From positions 558,001 through 622,000 of the forward strand of contig JAXLZA010000001.1 in the NCBI GenBank assembly GCA_046351135.1: a stretch of 64,000 bases of DNA. Direction: 5' to 3'. How positions within the stretch are numbered: the stretch's first letter is position 1; each line of letters begins with the position of its first letter. Shown piece by piece: positions 8,594-16,979 of the stretch. The position numbers and the translations under genes were made by a program. Origin of the DNA: UBA4427 sp046351135 (lineage in GTDB: Bacteria; Myxococcota_A; UBA9160; UBA4427). A model generated the notes under the pieces. That model ran no database searches and had not been told where the DNA came from. It saw nothing but the letters and a program-made list of their open reading frames with translations.

Positions 8594-9430
8594 CTAGTCC
8601 TCCCGATCGTCCTCGGCGAGGTCGCGGTCGAAGTCCTGCTCGGAATCCTCGAAGGCGTCGTCGTCGAAGCCCTCGTCCGAGGCGTCCGAGGCGAAGGAGA
8701 GCGCCTCCTCGGCATCGCCCCCGGCGTCGCCGTCCGCCTCGGCCTCGTCGTCGCCGCGATCGGCGAGCGGGCCCGGGAGATCCTCGTGGCGCACGACGAG
8801 CTCGCCCTCGCCCGCTCCCGCCTCGAGCGCGCCCTCGACGCTTCCCTCGCCTTCGGCCGCGACCGGGGCACCGGAGCGCTCGACGAGGCCCTGCTCCCGG
8901 GCCAGCTCGTCGAGCTCGCGCAGGGTCGGCAGGTTCTTCAGGCTCTCGAGCCCGAAGATCTCGAGGAAGCGGCGAGTGGTGCCGTAGAGCATCGGCCGCC
9001 CCGGGACCTCGCGCTGACCCGCGATCCGGATCAGATGCCGCTCGAGCAGGCTCTTCACCGTCGCCCCCGCGTCGACCCCGCGGACGTCCTCGATCTCCGC
9101 CCGGGTCACCGGCTGGCGATAGGCGATGATCGCGAGGGTCTCGAGCGCGGCCTGGGAGAGGCGCAGCGCCCGCTCCTTCTGGAGCTTCTGTAGATAGCCC
9201 GAGAACTCGGCCCGGGTCCGGATCTGGTAGCCGCCAGCGACCTCCCAGATCTCGAAGGAGCGGTCCTGCTCGGCGTACTCGGTGTTCAGCTCGTTGACGA
9301 GATCCTTGATCTCGCCCGCCTCGCAGGACGGCACGATCTCCGCCAGCCGCGCGGCCGAGATGGGCTCGGGCGAGGACAGCACCAGCGCCTCGACGATCCT
9401 TCGCTTCTCGTTGGCTTCCATTCGAATCAC
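8594..9430 (-). CDS. scpB: Segregation and condensation protein B
   Basis: Winged-helix subunit of the Smc-ScpAB condensin complex used in chromosome segregation. Core matches include EALVLSSPEPISAARLAEIV, LSQAALETLAIIAYRQPVTR and YGTTRRFLEIFGLESLKNLP. After residue ~190 comes a long tail rich in Asp/Glu (GDDEAEADGDAGGD, later DLAEDDRED). A GTG at 9430 has AGGAG five bases upstream; the ATG at 9421 is the alternative. It lies downstream of scpA with a 119-bp gap. Confidence 0.92.
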   Translation of the reverse strand: MIRMEANEKRRIVEALVLSSPEPISAARLAEIVPSCEAGEIKDLVNELNTEYAEQDRSFEIWEVAGGYQIRTRAEFSGYLQKLQKERALRLSQAALETLAIIAYRQPVTRAEIEDVRGVDAGATVKSLLERHLIRIAGQREVPGRPMLYGTTRRFLEIFGLESLKNLPTLRELDELAREQGLVERSGAPVAAEGEGSVEGALEAGAGEGELVVRHEDLPGPLADRGDDEAEADGDAGGDAEEALSFASDASDEGFDDDAFEDSEQDFDRDLAEDDRED

Positions 9431-9549
9431 GCTCGCTCCTGTGGTTCCCACCCGTGCATCCGGTCCGCCTCTCCGGCGCGCCGCTCGCGGGGCGCGTTCG
9501 GGGCGCGCCTGAGGTCTCGGGGCGACGCCTCCGGCCCCGCCCGGCCGCG

Positions 9550-10482
9550 CTACATCGTGTCGGTGATCCGCTCGCGCCACTGCGGCTCGTCGGTCGCGAC
9601 GACGGCGCGCCGCACGCGGATCGCGCCCTCCGGCGTCCCCCGCTCCGAGAGCCCCTGGTAGATCCGCAGCGCCGAGAGCCGCGCGAGCTCGAGCACCGCG
9701 AGGAACGTCGCGACGAGCACCGACCGGCTCGGGCGCGCGCCCTCCTCCCCCGCCTTGGCGCCGATGCGGAAGATCTGCATGAACTCGACCGACTCGTTCT
9801 GCTCGAGCAGGTCCATCACGACCATCATGCGGTCGCGCACGGTCACGTGCTCGGTCTCGACCTCGTGCTTCAGCTCGGCGGCGCTCTCGTTCTGGAGCAC
9901 GTCGCGGAAGGCCTTGAGCAGCTCGAAGAGGCCGACCTCGATCTCGCGCTCGTTCTCGGGCGTCGCCGAAGGCCCCGGCCCGACGACCGGGAAGACGTCG
10001 CGCCCGAGCAGCCGCCGCTTCGAGAGCGCCTCGGCGACCTCCTTGAAGCGCTGGTACTCGAGCAGCCGCTGGACCAGCTCGGCGCGCGGATCGACGCCTT
10101 CGTCGTCGTCCTCCGCCTCGCCGGGCAGCAGCATGCGGCTCTTGATCAGGGCGAGGGTCGCCGCCATGACCAGGTACTCGGCGGCCACGTCGAGGTCGAG
10201 CTCCTGCATCAGCTCGATCGTCTGCAGATACTGCTCGGCGATGCGGGCGATCGGGATGTCGGTGATGTCGACTTCGTTCTGGCGGATCAGGTGGAGCAGC
10301 AGGTCGAGGGGGCCCTCGAAGACCGAGAGCTTGACGGCGTAGCCGTCGAGGCCATCGGTGCGCTCGTCGGGGACGGCGCCGAGATCCTCGAGCACGCTCG
10401 CGGTGGGGCGCCAGGCGTCGGGCGCACCCTGCACGCCAGCCAGGCCCCCGAGCTCGCCCTGCGAATCGTCGGTTGCGGTCAT
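9550..10482 (-). CDS. scpA: Segregation and condensation protein A (3' half of a longer open frame)
   Basis: Kleisin subunit of Smc-ScpAB. Diagnostic segments: YAVKLSVFEGPLDLLLHLIR, EVDITDIPIARIAEQYLQTI, AAEYLVMAATLALIKSRMLL and a C-terminal winged helix (VATFLAVLELARLSALRIYQ). The ATG at 10482 gives a 310-aa protein of family size, but its Shine-Dalgarno is weak. The frame continues upstream without a stop into the nucleotidyltransferase, so the start rests on domain boundaries. Confidence 0.88.
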   Translation of the reverse strand: MTATDDSQGELGGLAGVQGAPDAWRPTASVLEDLGAVPDERTDGLDGYAVKLSVFEGPLDLLLHLIRQNEVDITDIPIARIAEQYLQTIELMQELDLDVAAEYLVMAATLALIKSRMLLPGEAEDDDEGVDPRAELVQRLLEYQRFKEVAEALSKRRLLGRDVFPVVGPGPSATPENEREIEVGLFELLKAFRDVLQNESAAELKHEVETEHVTVRDRMMVVMDLLEQNESVEFMQIFRIGAKAGEEGARPSRSVLVATFLAVLELARLSALRIYQGLSERGTPEGAIRVRRAVVATDEPQWRERITDTM

Positions 10483-12000
10483 CGGGTCGGATCCGTCCTG
10501 GGCGTCTTCTTCGAAGTCGGGGGCTCGGGGGGGGAGACGGGGGCCGGTTCGATGCCTTCCTCGGGGACCGCCGAGGGGATGGGGGCGACCGGACGTGACT
10601 TTCGACGACGCCGGGGGCAGTATCAGAATCGGTCCGCCCGGGGCAGCCGGCCCGGGCGCCGCGGGCCGGGCCTCGCGAGCCCTTCGCTTCGGCGAGCGCG
10701 CGCTGCGCCGCGCGAGCTCCTGGGCGAGCACGAGCGCCTCCTCGCGATTCGCGATCTCCCCGTCGAGGAAGGCCGCCCGGATGCGCGCGAGCCCGCGCCC
10801 GACGTCGGGGCCGCTGATGCCGAGGGCGACGAGATCGCTGCCCACGACGGGGGCTCGCCGACGCTTGTCCTCGGCCCCCCAGCGCACGATCCGCCGGCGG
10901 ACGGCGACGTCCGCCAGGGCGAAGATCGCCTGGAGCGACTCCTCGTTGAGGTCCCCGAGCAGGGCGTCGACGGCGCCCCGCCCCCGCGCCTTCGCGAGCG
11001 CCCGCAGCGTGCGCTCGCCCTCGCTCGCGAAGCGCAGGATCCGGGTCGCCTGCTCGCCCCGGATCGCGAGCCGCTCGAGGGTGCGTCGGCGGGTCACCGT
11101 CGGAAGCGGCGCGAGCCAGATCGCGAGGCCCGCCTGCCAGGCACGAAAGCGCCCGGCGGCCCACTCGGGGCTCGCCAGCGAGTGGGACAGGCGGCGCAGC
11201 GGCGCCTGCCGGTCGCGCGGCAGCGAGAGCCCGGGCTCGAGCGCCGCGAGCACGTGCATCTCCGAGAGCCCCTGCAGGATCCGCCCCGCGTCGACCCCGA
11301 GCCGCGCCTCCTCGAAGACCAGGGCGACCTCGCGCCGGAATCGCTCGCCGCTGACCGCACCGAAGGCCCCGTCCCGCAGCGCGTCGCGCAGCGCGGTGCG
11401 CGAGCGGCGCTCGAGCTTCAGGTCGAGCCGAGCCGCCAGCCGCGCCCCCCGGAAGGCGCGCGTCGGATCGTCGTGGAAGCTGCGCGGATGCAGGACCCGC
11501 AGCCGCCGCTCGGCGAGATCCTCGAGCCCCCCGACCCGATCGATCACCTCCTGCGGCCGCGCGCGGTCCGCGACGTCGAGCGGCAGCACCAGCGCGTTGA
11601 CCGCGAAGTCGCGGCGCAGCACGTCCTCCTCGAGGCTGCCGGGCGCGACCTCGGGGAGCGCGCCGGGGTGGGCGTAGGTCTCCTTGCGCGTGCGAGCGAG
11701 GTCGAGGCTCGCCTCGGGCCCCCGCAGCGTGAGCGTGCCGAAGCGCGCGTGGGCCTCGATCTCGAAGGGGATCTCCGGATGCGCGCGGACGACGGCCTCC
11801 GCGAGCGGGAGCACTTCCTCCTCGAGCAGCACGTCGAGGTCCCGCAGCCCCCGCCCGAGCAGCAGGTCGCGCACCGGCCCGCCCACGAGATGGAGCCGCG
11901 TCCCCCGCTCCCCCGCGACCCGTGCGACGCGTTCGAGCAGCCGCGCGTGCGCGGACGAGAACGCGTCGAGCACCTCGTCGAAGCGGAAGGCCGGGCTCAC
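10483..12000 (-). CDS. tRNA nucleotidyltransferase-like domain, open in frame into ScpA
   Basis: Class II nucleotidyltransferase without an HD domain. Motifs: HLVGGPVRDLLLGRGLRDLDV, RRDFAVNALVL, then DPTRAFRGARLAARLDLKLE. The GTG at 12000 overlaps the xerD stop (GTGA). The domain ends near residue ~450, and a Pro/Gly/Arg-rich linker of ~55 codons leads without a stop to ScpA; the uninterrupted frame 9550-12000 would encode 816 aa. The linker contains codons rare in this genome (ATA, AAA, AGG), and a TGA lies in a neighbouring frame at 10623-10625. The run-on may therefore be a true fusion, accidental read-through or a hidden indel. Confidence 0.78.
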
Positions 12001-12974
12001 GTTCGCCGGCCCGTGCCGCGCGGATGGAGCGCCTCGACGGTCTCGCGCAGCCGGGCGCGACTCACGTGGGTGTAGATCTCGGTCGTCGAGAGGTCGGCGT
12101 GGCCGAGCATCGCCTGGATCGCGCGCAGATCGGCCCCGCCTTCGAGCAGGTCGGTGGCGAACGCGTGGCGCAGCACGTGGGGCGAGACGCGATCGGGCGC
12201 GAGCCCGGCGCGCAGCGCGTGCTCGCGCAGCCGCTTCCAGAAGTTCTGCCGCGTCATCGGGCCACCGCGGCGGGAGAGGAAGACCGCCTGCTGGCGGACG
12301 CCCGCGGCCGACGGACCGGCGAGCAGCGGCCGGTCGTGCTCGAGATAGGCGTCGAGGGCCGCGCCCGCCCACTCGCCGAGGGGCACCACGCGCTCCTTGC
12401 GCCCCTTCCCGATCACCCGCAGCAGGCCCGAGCGCCGATCGATGCCGGAGAGCGGCAGGCCGACGAGCTCCGAGACGCGCAGCCCCGCGCCGTAGAGCAG
12501 CTCGATCATCGCGACGTCCCGCCCGGCCTCGGGCCCGTCGACGCTCGCGGCCGCCTCGATCAGGGCGGCCACCTCCTCGCCCTGGAGCGTCCGCGGGAGC
12601 CGCTGCGGTCGCTTGGGCGCCCGCAGGCTGTCGAGCGGATCGACCTCGACGCCGCCCGCCTCCCGTGCATGCCGGAGCAGCCGGCGCACCGACACCAGCA
12701 TCCGCGCCCGCGTGCTCGCCGCGAGGCCGCGCTCGACCAGGAAGTGCGCGAAGGCCGCGAGATCCGCCCGCGTGACGCCGGCGAGATCGTCGATCCCCCG
12801 CGCGCGCAGGTGCTCCCGCAGATGGGCGAGGTCGCTCGCGTAGGCCTCGACCGTGCGGGCCGAGAGGCCTTCCTCGACCGCGAGCCGCGCGAGCAGCCCG
12901 TCGCAGAGCCGCTCGAGCGGACTCGGGTCGGCGGCGGCGTCCGCGGCCGCCGGTGACGGCGTCGGCTCAGCCAC
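11997..12974 (-). CDS. xerD: Site-specific tyrosine recombinase XerD/XerC
   Basis: 325-aa tyrosine recombinase expected to resolve chromosome dimers at dif. The catalytic set is complete: Arg in YGAGLRVSELVGL, Lys in VIGKGRKERVVPL, HxxR in VSPHVLRHAFATDL, His in LGHADLSTTEIY and the nucleophile Tyr in the same motif. An N-terminal SAM-like DNA-binding domain is present. A ~15-aa Ala/Pro extension precedes the usual start. It overlaps glnD by 8 bp upstream and the nucleotidyltransferase by GTGA downstream. No dif site was identified here. Confidence 0.93.
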   Translation of the reverse strand: MAEPTPSPAAADAAADPSPLERLCDGLLARLAVEEGLSARTVEAYASDLAHLREHLRARGIDDLAGVTRADLAAFAHFLVERGLAASTRARMLVSVRRLLRHAREAGGVEVDPLDSLRAPKRPQRLPRTLQGEEVAALIEAAASVDGPEAGRDVAMIELLYGAGLRVSELVGLPLSGIDRRSGLLRVIGKGRKERVVPLGEWAGAALDAYLEHDRPLLAGPSAAGVRQQAVFLSRRGGPMTRQNFWKRLREHALRAGLAPDRVSPHVLRHAFATDLLEGGADLRAIQAMLGHADLSTTEIYTHVSRARLRETVEALHPRGTGRRT

Positions 12975-15786
12975 GGACGTCCCCGACCAGGCTGCCCTTC
13001 ACCGCCTCGAGCAATGCCTCGCGAAGACGCTGCAACCGCACGGGATCCTTGATCTTCTTGCCTTCCTCGTCCTTGATGTAGAAGGCGTCCGTGACCTGAT
13101 CCTTGATGGTCGCGGCCTTCGAAATGTAGATCTCGGCCCCCTGCTCGCCGAGCGTCCGGGTCACGTCGTAGAGCAGGCCGATGCGATCGTCCGCGATGAC
13201 GTCGACGAGGGTGTAGAACTCGCTCTCGGTGTTCGAGATCAGGACGCGCGGCGCCTTGCGCGAGGGCGGGCGGGTCATCCCGATCGGCCGGCGCCGGCGC
13301 CGGACGAGGTCGCCGACGTCGACCGTGCCCGTCAGCACCGCCTCGAGCTGGGTCTCGACCTCCTGCCAGAGCATCGCCTGCTCGCTCTCGCCGCCGCGGG
13401 GCGTCGGTGTCTCGTAGATCTCGAGGGCGAGGCCTCGGCGCGTCGTGTAGACGTGGGAGGCCAGGATGTTGATGCCGCAGGCCGTCATCACGCCGGCCAC
13501 CTGGCTGTAGAGACCGTGGACGTCCTTCGTGCAGAGGATGAACTCGGAGAAGCCGTCCTTCATCGCGCGGTGCGCCGTCACGAGCTTCTTGCCGTCGCCG
13601 AAGCGCAGGACGACCTGCGCGTGGCGCGCGATCTGGCGCGGCGTGTGCGAGAGGAAGTAGCGCCGCGGCAGCTCCTCGAAGTAGGACGTGATCTTGCTCT
13701 CGCCGACGCCCATCCGAAGCAGCTCTTCGCGAGCGCTCTCCTGCCGGCGCTCGACGCGCAGCTCGAGCAGCGCGACCGCCTCGTCCGTGCTCTCGGTGCC
13801 CGTCTCGAGCATCTCGGCGGTCCGCTCGAAGAGCTCGCGCAGGAGCTGGCCCTTCCAGTTCGTCCAGCCCTCGACCGACGAGGCCCGGATGTCGGCGAAG
13901 GTCGCGAGGTAGAGGTTGCGCAGGTTGGTGCGATCGCCGCAGACCTGCGCCAGCTCGAGGATCAGCTTCGCGTCGGAGATGTCGCGGCTCTGGGCGAGGT
14001 GGGACATCAGCAGGTGGTGCTGCACGATGAAGAGCACCCGCTTCGCCCGCTCCTCCGAGAGGCCGAGGCGATCCACCACGCGCTGGGCCCGCACGACGCC
14101 CTTGCTCGAGTGGTCGCCGCCGAAGCCCTTCCCGATGTCGTGGAGCAGGCAGCCGAGGAACAGCGCCGGGCGGTCCTCGACCTCGCGCATCAGCTCGGTC
14201 AGCTCGGGCATCGCGCGGGCATACTTCCCGCGCCAGAGCCGTCTCAGCTCCTCGACGAGGAAGATCGAGTGCACGTCGACGGTGTAGGTGTGATAGATGA
14301 CGTGCTGCCAGCGGCAGACGATGTGCTCCCACTCGGGGATCAGCTGCGAGAGGACGTCGGTCTCGTTCAGCGCGGTGAGCGTCCGCGTCACCCGCGCCTC
14401 CGAGTCGAGGATCTCCATGAAGAGCGCCGCCGCCTCCGGGCTGCTCCGGACCTTCTCGTCGACGACGTGGCGATTCTCGCGCACCAGCCGCTGCGCCATC
14501 CGCGACAGCGGGACCTGATGGCGCTGCGCGACCCGGAAGGCCTCGAGGACCCGCAGCGGCGCCTCCCTCAGATGCGCCGCGTGCGGGATCATCAGCTGGT
14601 CGCCGACGATCCGGAAGCCGTGCTCGACGCTCTTCACGAGCACCGCGTCCGACGCCGAGGGGTCGACGCGGCGGGTGCACTGATCGATCACGAGCTCCGA
14701 GTAGGTCTTGATCGCCCGGGCGTGGCGGTAGTAGTCGCGCATGAAGCGCTCGACCGGCAGGTCCGAGTCGTCGGGCTCGAAGCGCAGGTCGGCGAGGGTC
14801 GGATCGGCCTTCTCCTCCCCCAGCGCGACGGCCTGCTCCCGGCGCGTGGCCGCGTCCGCGAGCGCCTCGGCCATCGAGCCGTAGTCGAGGGCCTCGGACA
14901 GGTCCTCCTGGAGCTCGAAGCTCATGCGATCGTTCGAGCGCTTCGCGCGCAGGTGGAGCTCGTTGCGGGTCCGCCAGAGGAAGTCGAGGGCGTCGAGGTA
15001 CTCCTGCATCTCCGGCTCGGTCAGCAGGCCGAAATGCAGCAGATCGTCGACGTTCCGGACGGAGGGCTGGGTTCCGCGCGCGACCCAGTAGGCCGCGTGG
15101 TAGTCGCGCAGCCCGCCGGCCCCCTCCTTGATGTTGGGCTGGAGCAGGAAGAGCGAGTCGCCGTACTCGTGATGGCGACTGCGCATCAGCTCGCGCTGCT
15201 CGAGCGCGAAGGCGAGCGGATCCGGGAGCAGCTCGCCGCGGATGCGATCGGCGTAGACGTGGAAGTACTCCCCGTCCCCGCAGAGGAAGCGCGCCGTCAG
15301 CACCGCCGTCCGGACCGTCACGTCCTCGCGCCCGAGCTCGACCGTCTGCTCGAGCGTCCGCGTCGCGCAGCCGATCCGCAGACCCGCGTCCCAGAGCCAG
15401 TACTGAAGCCGCTCGGCGACGAAGGCCGCGTAGGGCGTCATCGGCTCGCGGTACAGGACGAGCAGGTCGACGTCGGAGTGGATCGACATCTCGCGCCGGG
15501 CGAAGCCCCCCACCGCGATCACGCAGGGGCTCCCCTCGAGCGCGCCGCCCCGGGCGATGTGGATCCCCTCGGCGAGGTCGAAGAGCCGGCGGATCAGCCG
15601 GTCGGTCAGGTCGGAATTCGCTTCGTTGACCCGGCGCCCGGAGCCCGAGCTGCGATGCAGCGCCGCCAGATGATCGCGCACCGCCGCCAGATAGCTGCGC
15701 ACCGCCGGGACGACGGCCGCCTGCCGCGCGTCGGGCTCGTCCGGGAGCCCGGCGAGGAAGCGGTCGATCGACGGCGGACGCTCCAC
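12967..15786 (-). CDS. glnD: PII uridylyltransferase / uridylyl-removing enzyme
   Basis: 939-aa bifunctional nitrogen sensor that uridylylates PII at low glutamine and removes UMP at high glutamine. Domains in order: nucleotidyltransferase (VGGFARREMSIHSDVDLLVL), GlnE-like helical linker, HD hydrolase (CLLHDIGKGFGGDHSSKG) and two C-terminal ACT domains (CTKDVHGLYSQVAGVMTACG; DDRIGLLYDVTRTLGEQGAE). Usual length. The GTG start shares its first base with the last base of the amiC stop (TAGTG), so translation is coupled. Confidence 0.96.
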   Translation of the reverse strand: MERPPSIDRFLAGLPDEPDARQAAVVPAVRSYLAAVRDHLAALHRSSGSGRRVNEANSDLTDRLIRRLFDLAEGIHIARGGALEGSPCVIAVGGFARREMSIHSDVDLLVLYREPMTPYAAFVAERLQYWLWDAGLRIGCATRTLEQTVELGREDVTVRTAVLTARFLCGDGEYFHVYADRIRGELLPDPLAFALEQRELMRSRHHEYGDSLFLLQPNIKEGAGGLRDYHAAYWVARGTQPSVRNVDDLLHFGLLTEPEMQEYLDALDFLWRTRNELHLRAKRSNDRMSFELQEDLSEALDYGSMAEALADAATRREQAVALGEEKADPTLADLRFEPDDSDLPVERFMRDYYRHARAIKTYSELVIDQCTRRVDPSASDAVLVKSVEHGFRIVGDQLMIPHAAHLREAPLRVLEAFRVAQRHQVPLSRMAQRLVRENRHVVDEKVRSSPEAAALFMEILDSEARVTRTLTALNETDVLSQLIPEWEHIVCRWQHVIYHTYTVDVHSIFLVEELRRLWRGKYARAMPELTELMREVEDRPALFLGCLLHDIGKGFGGDHSSKGVVRAQRVVDRLGLSEERAKRVLFIVQHHLLMSHLAQSRDISDAKLILELAQVCGDRTNLRNLYLATFADIRASSVEGWTNWKGQLLRELFERTAEMLETGTESTDEAVALLELRVERRQESAREELLRMGVGESKITSYFEELPRRYFLSHTPRQIARHAQVVLRFGDGKKLVTAHRAMKDGFSEFILCTKDVHGLYSQVAGVMTACGINILASHVYTTRRGLALEIYETPTPRGGESEQAMLWQEVETQLEAVLTGTVDVGDLVRRRRRPIGMTRPPSRKAPRVLISNTESEFYTLVDVIADDRIGLLYDVTRTLGEQGAEIYISKAATIKDQVTDAFYIKDEEGKKIKDPVRLQRLREALLEAVKGSLVGDVRG

Positions 15787-16979
15787 TAACGCCCTCCGCC
15801 CGGGCGGGCCGGACGCGAGGCGAAGCCGAGCTCGACCTGCTTGCGGTAGTGATCGATGCCTTCGGCGATGCGCTCGGCGAGCACCCGCTGGTAGGGTGCG
15901 CTGCGCAGCAGCGCCGCGTCGTCCCGGTTCGTGACGAAGCCCGTCTCGACGAGCAGGGACGACATGCTCGACATGAAGAGCACGTAGAAGGGCCCCTTCT
16001 TGACCCCGAGGTCGGGCAGCGTGCGATCCCGCGACTGGGCCCCGCGAATTACGTTGGTGTGAACGAGGCCGGCCAGGCGCTCGGAGTGGTGGCCGACCTC
16101 GTCGACGTGGAGCGAGGCGAGCGCGCGCTGGAGCGGGTCGAGCTTCGCCGCGGGGATCCCGTTCTCCCGGGCCGCGACGTCGAGGCTGTGGCGCTCGTGG
16201 TTGCGGTCGAGGGTGTAGGTCTCGATGCCGCGGGCCTTGGCGCGGGCCGAGGCGTTGGCGTGGATCGAGACGAAGACGTCGCCCCCCGCCGACTCGGCGA
16301 TGGCGGTGCGCTCCTCGAGGCTGCGCGTCTGGTCGCCGTCGCGGGTCAGCACGACGTCGAAGCCCCGCTCCTCGAGGCGCCGCGCCAGCAGGCGGCCGAT
16401 CTCGAGGTTCACGTCCTTCTCGCGCAGCCCGTGGACGCCCGTCGCGCCGGGATCACTCCCGCCATGGCCCGGATCGACGATGATCGTCTGGACGCGGCGC
16501 AGCCCCGCCGGCAACCGACCGCTCGAATCCTCGCGCACCACGGGTTTGCGCTGACCGAAGACGTCGATCACGATCCGCGTCGGGCTCGCGAGGGTGAAGA
16601 CGCGATGGCGACCGTAGCGCTCGAGGTCGATCACGACCCGCGTCGAGCGCAGCGTGTTCTGCCCCAGCCGCACGCCGCGCAGCAATCCGTCGCCGACCGG
16701 CACGCCGCGGTCGTAGCGCATGCCGACCCAGTAGCCGGGCACGTCGAGGTAGAGCCGCTCCGGACGGCCCGCCGGCGTGTTGGCGGCGAGGCGGACGAGG
16801 CCCTCGCGCGGGATCCGCGCCTCGTGGGACAGCTCGACGACGACCCGCGTGAACGAGGGATACGACCAGGTCCGGACCTCGCGCACGTCGCCGAGGCCGG
16901 CCGGCCGCTCGGCGGCCAGCAGGAACGGCAGCGCCAGGACCAGCAGGGCGTGCCGCCATCTCCGATCGGGGAAGCTCAA
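15786..16979 (-). CDS. amiC: Periplasmic N-acetylmuramoyl-L-alanine amidase with AMIN domain
   Basis: 397-aa cell-wall amidase that splits daughter-cell peptidoglycan. It has a signal peptide (ALLVLALPFLLAAERP), an AMIN domain (YPSFTRVVVELSHEA; TRIVIDVFG) and an Amidase_3 catalytic domain with zinc ligands in VDPGHGGSDPGA, plus SIHANAS and the catalytic Glu in LVETGFVTNRDD. The TTG start at 16979 overlaps the mutS stop (TTGA). AmiB/AmiC-type enzymes of this family usually need EnvC/NlpD-type activators; none are visible nearby. Confidence 0.93.
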   Translation of the reverse strand: MSFPDRRWRHALLVLALPFLLAAERPAGLGDVREVRTWSYPSFTRVVVELSHEARIPREGLVRLAANTPAGRPERLYLDVPGYWVGMRYDRGVPVGDGLLRGVRLGQNTLRSTRVVIDLERYGRHRVFTLASPTRIVIDVFGQRKPVVREDSSGRLPAGLRRVQTIIVDPGHGGSDPGATGVHGLREKDVNLEIGRLLARRLEERGFDVVLTRDGDQTRSLEERTAIAESAGGDVFVSIHANASARAKARGIETYTLDRNHERHSLDVAARENGIPAAKLDPLQRALASLHVDEVGHHSERLAGLVHTNVIRGAQSRDRTLPDLGVKKGPFYVLFMSSMSSLLVETGFVTNRDDAALLRSAPYQRVLAERIAEGIDHYRKQVELGFASRPARPGGGR

